From assembly GCA_002150815.3 (NCBI GenBank), contig NDFF03000203.1, positions 1-13,008 on the forward strand: 13,008 bases of DNA, given 5' to 3'. Each line of letters opens with the position of its first letter. The stretch's first letter is position 1. The position numbers and the translations under genes are program-made. The stretch is from Grammothele lineata (lineage: Eukaryota > Basidiomycota > Agaricomycetes > Polyporales > Polyporaceae). The notes beneath the pieces are model-generated. The model did not search any database. It was given only the letters and a program-made list of their open reading frames with translations, and had not been told where the DNA came from. Below, piece by piece: positions 1 through 8,685 of the stretch.

Positions 1-1808
1 AATTGAGTAGGCTAACCGGTGACGGTCACTCATCAATGGTGTGAATGTAACTAGGCCCATTAGGGAGTGGTTATACAACCGAGGCACTGACAATTACTAA
101 CTCAGCTACTTTCACCTCGCACTGCATCAGGAAGTGACAGTGGATATTCTAATGGGCGGCCAGTGCCCGGTCGGCCATCATTGATGTCAATAGAACGGCT
201 ACCCGGCCGGGACAGTGATATTGGAAATATGGTGCGAGCCGACCGGGCCCCGGGCAACACTACTTGTGGGCGTATGTCCCTCCCCGTGTCACAGTATCAA
301 TGTGTACCCTCATGCGATACACTCGCTAGCCCGTGTAAGGAGTAGACAACGATGGCAGAGCGAGACAGCTGAAAGCACTGGTACGAGATCGGTCATGTCT
401 CCTATTAAGCGTCTAACGTGGAGAAGTCTGGTGATGGTACCGATATATCTCGTCGCCTTCCTGTTTCCCCTTTACTAGATAAATAGATTTTTATATTGAA
501 TCTGGTTCGTACGTAATCTCCATAACCTTCAACAGTCTGTGGAGGATATGGACCCCATTTTACTTCAAGGCAAGACTTAATTGTAACATGATGGGATGTC
601 CATCGACGGAATTGTGGATAACGGTAATCAACTGATGTATTTAACCTGTTAACTTGTGTCACAAGTACATACCTACTTAACTTGATTGTGTGTTTTCGAG
701 CCGCTTCAGTATTGAATGTGTATCTTGAACGGATGTAAACCGATAATAGTAACGTATCCAGCGCGAGAGATAAGGGTCCATATATCGACAGGAGCAAACA
801 TTTAGAGCTCAAGGATAGATAAAGGTAGTCTCAATACACAAAAGCTGTGTGTGGGGCACAGATAGGACACATAGGAGGCGAGGCGAGGGACTCGGAAGGA
901 GGATCGGCGCGGAGAGGGAGCAGAGGGTGGCCGTGCTGGTGAGTCGGGTACGCGAGTGCAGCTCGCATAGCTACTACTGGATGAGAACGTATAATGAACT
1001 AAGGCGACTGACACAGTACATAAAGCAGAACACATGAAAATTACAATATGCGTAGCGGGGACACGAAATTAATAGGGACGAGAGCGGGGACGAAGTCTAC
1101 ACCTTGAAGCTCGTCGGATGAGGCATACGGAGAGTCGAAGTGGCATGTACTCGAGCCTGGATTAAGAGTCTTGTGGGGAGGAATTGAGCGCGGAAGGACT
1201 GTACACACTGTCTCTCAGCCTCGGGGGTTGGTCAGCAAACGTTCTAGATTTGTTCTGAGGTGTTTGCGATCATGCACTGAGTCGGCCGCGGAGGGACTGT
1301 GTCGCTGGACGTGGGTCAGATCACGGTTGGCTTGGTGTCTAGAGGCGCGGTAATGGTCACGTCGGGGAGGTACGATCGCGGGATGGAGGTCGCGGCTGCG
1401 ATTGCGGTTAAAAACCGGTCGCGGGTCACGCCGTGGCGGTGTGCATCGGCTGTATGTGGGGGCCGCATACCATGTATATCATCATGCTTCAGCCCGAGAT
1501 CGCGCACATATTCTTGTCACACTTCCCTCCCGGCGGTGTTGCGTGTGGCCTTGACGTCGAATCATCTGTTCTCTCCATCAGGCGCATCAGTCTGAGATGC
1601 GGCATATTGGATAATTTTTCTCATGTGGTTGGAATCCATCAGTATATTCTGTCTCTCTGAGTCGCGTATGGTAGCCCTCGTCTCGTGTTTCTCTGCTGGG
1701 ATTTGCTTACAGTCTTCGACATCTACTCGACTTCGACTCGTATACCCGACATCATACTCTTCGCACCTTTGGCAACTAGTCAAGCTGGACACCTCCATCG
1801 ATATTCAT
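1..1808. other. Intergenic or gene-poor left flank
   Basis: I see no supportable gene here. The open frames present (for example 405-812 on the minus strand and 1299-1660 on the plus strand) are short, lack recognisable motifs and do not join into a spliced protein. The last few hundred bases are likely to hold the 3' untranslated region of the minus-strand gene ending at 1809. No tRNA, terminal inverted repeat or transposase motif was recognised. Base composition is mixed and less GC-rich than the transporter and P450 genes. Confidence 0.5.
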
Positions 1809-3579
1809 CTATTCTCCTTTACCCCTCTTCTCGTCTTTTCCCTCCTTCCATTTGCTGGTAGCGTAGTCTGCGTACTGGTCCAATACAATCAGAAGAGTTC
1901 TGTACATTGATCGTGTAATACCGAGCTTCTCTTTAAAGCGCTGTAAATCCAGTATCACAAAGAAGACATCGAGTCAGTCTTCAAAAAGAACTCACGTCGA
2001 TTTTCTCGCTATCATGCATATGTTCTTGTAGGCTCTCGAGCTGATACTGCATGTCATAAAGATCACATTCCAACTTTGTTCCCATGCGGTTCTCAGCTAC
2101 AGTCAGGCGAACAGATAAGCAATCAGGGATACGACGCACAAATCTCCAGATGTTTTCTAAGGCATCGAACTTTCCGATAAAGTCTTTGATGTAGCACCTG
2201 GAAGAATTGGCAGTTGACAAGGCAGATTCAAGAGACGTGTGAGGGTCTTTGAGTTTCTTGGCAGCCTTTCTGTTCTTCTCGACTTTTCTCTGTAGGGCTT
2301 AAGACGAGTTCCATATTGAAATAATTGAGCAATGTCAAACTAACCGAGAGATAATGGTAAGACCATACCTTCAAAGTCGCCCACAGGCCTTTCAATCCAA
2401 CTAGACTGGTTGAGAAGCCTTTTGACGGTAGAGTACTGTTAGGAATACCTCTGATTAGAGAGAATGCGACCAGGAAACGGGCTGAGTGTGTTATACGTTA
2501 ACTAACCGTGAAGAAAGGTGCTAAAGTGAAAAGGAGAAGTGAGGCAGATGTTGCACCAACGCTAAGTAGCTCCGAGGTTGCTACGAACTCGCTCCCAATC
2601 TATCAATCACTCGAAATTAATTGCGGTACTAAACTTGAGATACTATAATATGGTCACAAACCCTGGCTGAGAAACTTGCATCAAGTTGGCATCAAGCAGT
2701 AGCAAAAGAGACGCATAAAATTCAACATACTTTATCAGGTTGCTGTAGGATTCATCGAGTGGGTCTTCAGGATATGCTGGAGTGTTGGTTGTCCCGCTCC
2801 ACATGATTGCGCTAGCGATATAACCTCTCATTCCATCGAATTCATCGGCAAGCCGTTGGAAGTTGATGTGGCTCTCATGGACATGACTCATGGCCTTATT
2901 GACGGTCGACTTCCTCAACAAGCATATCAGAGCGATACTTCTATAAGACAGAATGAGAAGCATACAGCCTGCAGCTCAACAAGGTGGTTTATAAGCACAT
3001 TGACATTTTCTTCCTGAAATTGTGGTTCCAGAATTAACTCCATGTACTCTACGTAAAAATAGTTGTACTTTCAGTATAAATTTTGCCATTTCGTCTTCTG
3101 TGTTAATAAAACTTACGCTTGATGACATGGACTGCAGAAAGCGCACAACTATGGCTGAAAGAAAAATGGTCCTCGAAGTCCTGTAAGATCGGTGGTAAAC
3201 ATCAACGCATATAGACGGCGGTGGCAGCAGCATACATTAGTGAATAGCCACAAACCTTGGAAAGTGAGCCAAAGCCAGCAATCAGCGGCCGCATATGAGT
3301 CTCCAGGAATTGAGCGACGCTTCCGCTGCTTTTTTCAAAATCCACCAGATCTGCGTAGATTGAATCATTTGCTGCTCGAATCTCGTGTTCTGTTGACAAA
3401 AGTTCTTGAAGTACCACTTCTTGTACTGCATGAGCATTCATGGTGTTGTCAAACCTAGACGTCTCCGTACTCCATGTTGATGGATCTTGAACCCTTGCAC
3501 AAACTGACGGTGGAAGAACCAGGCTTTCGCTTCTTCCACCTCCAAGTGACGAGCGTGTAGGACTATTATAGCGCCCCAT
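1809..3579 (-). CDS. Unrecognised helical protein with central hydrophobic segment, 8 exons
   Basis: Proposed exons, in transcript order: 3579-3256, 3180-3117, 3048-2966, 2909-2731, 2591-2503, 2448-2369, 2289-1996 and 1940-1809 (stop TAG), giving about 414 residues. Exons 1-3, 7 and 8 join in phase with good splice sites. Exons 4-6 depend on weaker sites: an AAG acceptor at 2910, a GGGAG acceptor at 2592 and a GTTAAC donor at 2502. The protein is acidic and basic helix with a Ser-rich leader (residues 1-46), long amphipathic stretches (about 50-215), a hydrophobic stretch (about 224-246, including LLLFTLAPFF), a Lys-rich start to exon 7 (RKVEKNRKAAKKLK), another long helix and a charged tail (KEGKDEKRGKGE). 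I do not recognise the family and see no catalytic motif or signal peptide. Helix-hydrophobic-helix order occurs in several unrelated membrane-interacting bundles, so function stays open. ATG 3579 has good context (AACATGG); ATG 3441 is the alternative start. Confidence 0.6.
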
Positions 3580-4331
3580 GTTGAAGAGGCAGTGTCTTGG
3601 AAGGATGAGTGTTGTGGCTCGGTAGAAGATACTCTGCAGGCGGCCGAAGCGCGTATCCCGCCGTGCGTGTACTAGTACAGACAAAGCGGGGGTCAGCGCC
3701 CAGCGAGGTGGCCTCAAGGCGCGTGGCCACTAAACATGAGGACTGCCATTTCGAGCCGACTATATCAACGCCGGGAAAGTGGAGACACCTCAACTTGAAG
3801 TCTGTCATAGACTAACAGCGTTCCTAGGATATTAGTTCCTCTAAGCATAGGTATGGATACTAAGGGATGTTCGACGACAGCTGCGATCCTATATCTCTCT
3901 ACGTGGTGTTTCCAGTTTGCGCTCTCGACCGTTCATCTCGCATCGGATAATACAGCCGGTTGTCATCAACTCAGGTCGAAGTACTACTCAATGCAGAGTT
4001 AACGCAAATATGAGGTGCTCCATGGCGATGTTCGTTTCTATGACGGTGTTGACATGTGCAATAAGATTACCGACACGATGATGATGACTATGCGAGTGGG
4101 ACAGGATCGATGAAGAGAAACGTGAGGCGTGAAGCGTGAGCGTAGGCGGGCGCAGGGGAAGAAGACATGCCAGGGACATCCACAGTTCGTAACGTACATA
4201 AGACCGCCTCTCCGACGTGCAAGTTTTCCGTGACGGTCGCGGCAGGGACGAGGTCCCGCCCGAGGGTGGAAGTGACGAGGAAACGGCGAGGGACGGCGAG
4301 GGGCGGGGGACGGGGAACAGGGCAAAGGAGC
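3580..4331. other. Intergenic spacer between two minus-strand genes
   Basis: This spacer must contain the 3' untranslated region of the transporter gene (ending at 4332) and the promoter of the helical-protein gene (starting at 3579 or 3441). The open frames at 3988-4435 are low-complexity shadows of the purine-rich plus strand around 4240-4320. I found no clear TATA box upstream of 3579. A TATAAT lies at about 3564-3570 on the minus strand, just inside the gene if ATG 3579 is used, but well placed as a promoter if translation starts at 3441. A 10-bp palindrome, GTACTAGTAC, occurs near 3669-3678. Confidence 0.45.
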
Positions 4332-6961
4332 TCACGTCGCTGCCTCTGTGCTCTTCTGCCCCTCCACGGGCGCCGCAGACGTCTCCGCGGCCGTCTTGGC
4401 CTCCGTCTCCGTCGACGCCTTCCCCTCCTGCTCACCCACGCTCCCCGCCTTCCCCTCCTCCATCGCGCCCTCCTTCCCCGCCCCCGCCCCTCCTCCCCCT
4501 TGCGCCTTCTCCCTCTCCTGCAGCCCCCACTTCTCGTCCATATCCGTCCTCAACGTCTCCTCCCTCATTAAGAAGCACGACAAGAACCCGACCCCGGACA
4601 CCCCTATCATGACCCTCCACACGAGCTGAATCGCGTCGGCGAACGCGTGCCGGACTTCTGTCTTGGTGGGCTCGGTGAGGGAGGGGATGGTGGGGATGAC
4701 GGCGTAGGCGATCTCGACGCCTTGAGGGAGGGTGGCGACGTAGGAGGCGGGGAGGGAGGGGAGGAGGACGTTTTGGATGATCGTGCCGCCGATGGCTATG
4801 CCGAAGCTCTGGGAGGGAGGGGTCAGCGAAGAGTAGGAGAGGAAGGGAAGAGAAGGAGAGGGCGGAGAAGGGCGGAGGCGAAGAGAAGGGACGAAGGAGC
4901 GAAGAGGTGAAGAACAGAAACTGTCCGAAAAACGAAGAGAAGCCAAGCCCAAACGAAACGAAAACGACCCAGAACCTCTACTCACCTGTGCCAACCTCCT
5001 CAAAAACACATGAAACCCCAACGCATGCGCGCTATTCGACACCGGCAACGGCGCCAGAATCGGGAACTGCGTCAGCACCCACACCATCCCTATCCCAATT
5101 CCGGCGGGAATCTGCGTGCCGATGTACGCCCCCCGGTCGCTCCTTTCGGTGACGGTGGACATGGCGCCGAAGCCGACGAGGCAGATCGCCCAGCCGATGA
5201 AGTTCTGGGGGACGTACTTGCCCGCGGACTTGACGGACCCGCCGGCGATGATGGCGGCGAAGGGGATGGTGAGGGTGAGGGGGAAGATGTCGACCCCGGA
5301 GCCGATGGGGGAGGCGTCTTGCACGGCTTGGAAGTAGACGGGGAGGTAGTCTGCGCGCGCGGGTGTGAGGGCCTATGTTCGTGGAAGAAGAGGGAGGGCT
5401 TACAGATGGCGCCGAGTGAGACGATCCCGTGGCAGAAGGTGCCGACGTACCCGCTGAAAGTCGTCCGGCTCGTGAAGAAGTAGCTGGGCACCTGCGTCCC
5501 CCCGTCAGCGCCCTCACTCACTCGCCCCGCTTTCACCCTGGCGAAAGAGAGAGGAACTCACGGTATGCCCCGACCAAACGCGCTCGTAGACGAAGAACGA
5601 GAGCATCCCGACCCCGCCGACGATGAGCGGCGCGAGGACGTGGCCCGAGTTCCACGGGAACTGGAGCCCGCCCCATGTCATGGCGATAAGTACTGAGATC
5701 GTGCTTCCGACGATGATCACAATTCCCCTATACGCACGCCGCGCGACAGCTCAGAATCAGCCTTCAGTCCTCCTCACGCGCTTCCAAGGGTGAATGCACG
5801 GTAAAAACAGAGACGCACCCCCAATCCATCCTCCTAACCGTCTTCCCAAACTCGAACTTGGGCGTGTGCACGCGGAGGAAGACGGTTGTGAGCAGGAACG
5901 CGATGCCGCAGAGCGGGAGGTTGAGGTAGAAGAGCCAGCGCCAGGTCGAGGAGGCCGCGCCCGAGTTCGCGAAGGCGCCGCCGATGGGCGGGCCGATCGC
6001 GCTGTTGGGAAGAAGGTGAGCGACGTGAGCACGGAGAAGGGAGGAGGAGAAGAAAGGAAGGAGGGGCGTACCATCCGAGTGCCCATACGCTGAAGTTGGC
6101 AAAGTTGGCAATTAGCGAACGAGACGACAGAAGGCAAGAGGCGGCCGACTCACGAAGCGATTATACCCTGGAACTTGCCCCGCTCCGGGAGGGGCACCAT
6201 GTCCGCGTATATGATCTCCGTAATGGACAGACATCCTCCTCCACCAAAGCCCTGTACAGCTGCACGCGCGCGCGAGCGCAAAGGAACGAGGGTCGGGTCG
6301 GGTCGGCAACACATTCAACCCGAAAGCCGGCAGGGACAGAGCGACTTACCTCTCCCAGCAATGAGCATGTTCATACTCTGCGCGGCCCCACAAATCGCTG
6401 AGCCGACGGCGAAGATGAGGATGAAGGCGAGCAGGACGGGTTTGCGGCCGAAGCCGGAGACGAGGTCGCCGACGAAGGGGATGATGGCGGTCGAGGCGAT
6501 CGTGAACGCGCTCCCGACCCAGATGAAGTCCGTGCCGTGGAGGTGGTCGACGATTGTCGGGAGGGCGGTGGATACGGCCATCTGGGGGGGAGAGGTCAGG
6601 CATGGGTGCCGGGTGCCGGGTGCGGGATGCGGGGTACGGGGTACGGGGAGGAAGGCGGGGAGCGGGGCACGGGGTACGCGGAGGCAAGCGAGGGACTTAC
6701 GACATCGAGAACGGAGAGCATGTCGACGACGAGGTTGGAGACGTACACCATCCAGAAGTCAAGACCGCGCTTGTACGTCGTCTGCGCCCCCTCCGCCTCC
6801 GCCACGGCGCCCTCCTCCTTCATGTTCATGTTCGTCGAGGACGTCGGTGACCTGCTGTTGCATCGTCAGCCAGAACCAGAACCAGAACCAAGGGCCGTCA
6901 CGCGGACGTGCGGAACAGGGAACGCGGCGGGGGCAGGGACTGACCCGGAGTCGTCGTGCAT
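4332..6961 (-). CDS. MFS multidrug-type transporter (DHA2-like), 10 exons
   Basis: Predicted 600-residue membrane exporter, probably a proton-driven antiporter of small lipophilic compounds at the plasma membrane. Exons: 6961-6945, 6851-6701, 6581-6350, 6259-6154, 6089-6072, 6001-5819, 5727-5562, 5491-5404, 5350-4986, 4808-4332; all junctions keep phase and use GT-AG. Visible motifs: VSTALPTIV (about 59-67) ending the first membrane helix; motif A GDLVSGFGRK (94-103); AVQGFGGGG (134-142); antiporter motif C region with GPPIGG (178-183) followed by WRW and NLP (about 195-204). More hydrophobic helices follow through exons 7-10, consistent with 14 segments. The last 55 or so residues are a low-complexity Gly/Glu/Ala/Thr tail, presumably cytosolic. 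The start rests on a 17-nt first exon (MHDDS) spliced in phase; the ATG at 6829 is a simpler alternative. It is divergent from the P450 at 8686. Substrate is unknown. Confidence 0.88.
6604..6681. repeat. Heptamer tandem repeat in transporter intron 2
   Basis: Imperfect seven-base units (GGGTGCC, GGGTGCC, GGGATGC, GGGGTAC, GGGGTAC on the plus strand) run through most of the 119-nt second intron (6700-6582), with a degenerate continuation at 6661-6681. It is noncoding, and the flanking exons join in frame across it. Confidence 0.75.
6867..6890. repeat. AGAACC hexamer repeat in transporter intron 1
   Basis: Three perfect AGAACC copies occupy 6872-6889, preceded by a partial copy. They lie in the proposed first intron (6944-6852). 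On the coding strand they read as GGTTCT repeats. Confidence 0.8.
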
Positions 6962-8541
6962 GGCGGGAACGTCAGAGCAGCTGGAGGCGGGGGCGGGGCG
7001 GGCAGGGGGGGGAGCATTAATAGACAGCATTCTAGATTCGCGCGCAGGAAGGGCCCGTGCCCGTGCCCCGCGCCAGAGCGCGTGGGCCGCGCGCGCCCTG
7101 CGAGCTCGCGCGGGTACGGTGGCGGGTGTCGCCGACATCAGGTTCCCAGCCAGACGAGAGTGCCCCGCTACGGCCACCGCGTCACGTACGGTCCAACTCG
7201 CGCTCGCGCTCGCGCGGATGCTCGGGTGCTCAGGTGGACGGCATGCCATGAACTCGCCCAGCGCGAGCGGAAGACGTCCCCGCATGCGCGAGATCGCGTA
7301 CGTACGGAGACGCTCAGAGTATCCGTCCGCGCGGGCCTCCATCATCAGCCAGAAGCCGTTCTAGCGCCGGAAGACCTGTGGGCTTCCCGCGACAGGAGCA
7401 GGTGATTCGATGCTATCGACGCCCATCGACAGGAGTTTCCACTTTCCGCAAGGTCGAAGCGATGACCAATGACCTGCAAGACACGGCGAAGGCGGCCGAT
7501 GCGCCGGAGGACGAAGTGCGCATGGCCGACAAGATCGTAGGTCTTGCTGGACGGGCGCGAGATGGAGCGCATGCTATTGTTAATTTACCCACAGCAGAGG
7601 GCCGAGAGGAGAGCGTTTGTGCAGCGAGGGCTCCGATAGGTCAAGACGAAGTCAAGACACTCGGCCAGTGCAGAGTGATGGATGGGCCTGCGACAGACAG
7701 ACGTCACGGGGTGACGGCATACGCCGCAGAGACCTCCATCCATCCACCACCCGCGAATCCAGACCGTTCCTAGCATCCGCGCCCACCATCTCGCTTAATC
7801 AGACGTACGTAGGACATCAAGCGCGGAAGAGTGTGTGCCTCACGCTCTTGCAGCGCGGTGAAATGGGTAAAGAGACATCGCGATGGCGGTGGGAGACTGC
7901 AGCATGCATGGACGAGAAAAGCCGATGGGAACCGGAAGGTCGAGACGGCGCGCGATCCGAGATACCTCCAAGACGGAAATGAGCGTTTGACGGGCCAAAG
8001 GAATGGACGTGACGGATTCGCGGAGGAGAAAGCAGAAAGAAGCCCGAGAAGCACAGAAGCAGAGCGCCGACGCAGCCAGATGGAGGAAGACAGCAGACCG
8101 CAGCCAGCCTGTCTACAAACTCCGCCCGCAGCGCCCCGCGAGCGCTTTCAAGCGGAGCCCGAACCGGAGCCCGGCCGGGTCCTACTAAAGAACACGCTGC
8201 TTCCCGTGGTTCGAATCCTCTGTCCGCCGCCTCCCGCCCAGCATGATCAGTTCCAGTCGCTCCCCGGTCGCGCGCCGCGCGATCGCGAGGGGGGCGCGCT
8301 GGGCGCGATGGCCCCGGAGATGAGACTTCTGGCGGCGTGCCCATCTGCAAACGAGCCCGCCCCGAGCCCCCTCAGGCTGCGACGCCAAGCGGGGCAGCTG
8401 AGGCCTGAGGGCGCGTCGGTGGCCCATCGCCAGCCCATCGCAGGCTTAGCATCCTGGCGTGCCTCGCGCGGTAATGCCCGGGGCCGCTGTCGGTGGTGCG
8501 CGGGCTCGCAGACATCGTGACAGGGGCATGACGGGCCCTGG
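6962..8541. other. Divergent intergenic region between transporter and P450
   Basis: This stretch between two head-to-head genes should hold both promoters. I find no spliced gene in it. The longest open frames (7378-7773 and 7831-8520, plus strand) are Arg/Pro-rich or low complexity with no recognisable motif. CGTACG occurs at 7185-7190, 7297-7306 (inside the palindrome CGTACGTACG) and 7804-7809. The right end approaches the CCAAT and TATA boxes of the P450 gene. Confidence 0.5.
7017..7022 (-). promoter_or_regulatory. Possible TATA-like element of the transporter gene
   Basis: The minus strand reads TATTAA about 56 nt upstream of the proposed ATG at 6961, in otherwise very GC-rich DNA. The spacing would leave a short 5' untranslated region. 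It is a weak match supported only by position and composition. Confidence 0.3.
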
Positions 8542-8575
8542 CCAATGCTCGTCCGGCGCCGCCGTCACGTATAAG
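8542..8575 (+). promoter_or_regulatory. P450 core promoter: CCAAT box and TATA box
   Basis: CCAAT lies at 8542-8546 and TATAAG at 8570-8575, the latter 111 nt upstream of the ATG at 8686. The order and spacing suit a fungal RNA polymerase II promoter. Both sit in GC-rich DNA where an AT-rich hexamer is less likely by chance. Confidence 0.55.
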
Positions 8576-8685
8576 AACTTTGTTTCCGGAGCGTGCGACC
8601 GGCCCCCCTTCCTCCCTTCTCCACGACCCCCTCGAACGCCGTTACGCTCGCATTGATCCAGATGCCCTGCAATCACACTTGCACC

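Noticed and set aside
405..812. 135-residue minus-strand open frame
   Set aside because: No motif, no hydrophobic or catalytic pattern and no neighbouring exon joins to it.
4332..5324. Single 330-residue open frame taken as one exon
   Set aside because: It runs through intron 9 (4985-4809), whose translation is low-complexity Ser/Pro/Leu. Good GTGAGT and CCCAG sites flank that stretch, and removing it restores normal MFS sequence.
5010..5626. Several plus-strand open frames opposite the transporter
   Set aside because: These are antisense shadows of well-supported transporter exons with third-position GC bias.
6249..6255. TACAG acceptor at 6253-6252 for transporter exon 4
   Set aside because: It gives a wrong frame (Leu-Trp-Trp). 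The TGCAG acceptor at 6261-6260 restores AVQGFGGGG.
7378..7773. 131-residue plus-strand open frame with helix-like text around 7463-7570
   Set aside because: A short helix-like stretch only; the rest is unstructured, both strands are open and no family is recognised.
8208..8218. GGTTCGAATCC resembles a tRNA T-arm B box
   Set aside because: The flanking bases do not make a five-pair T stem, no acceptor-stem partner for the following seven bases lies about 70 nt upstream, and no A box or anticodon arm is visible.
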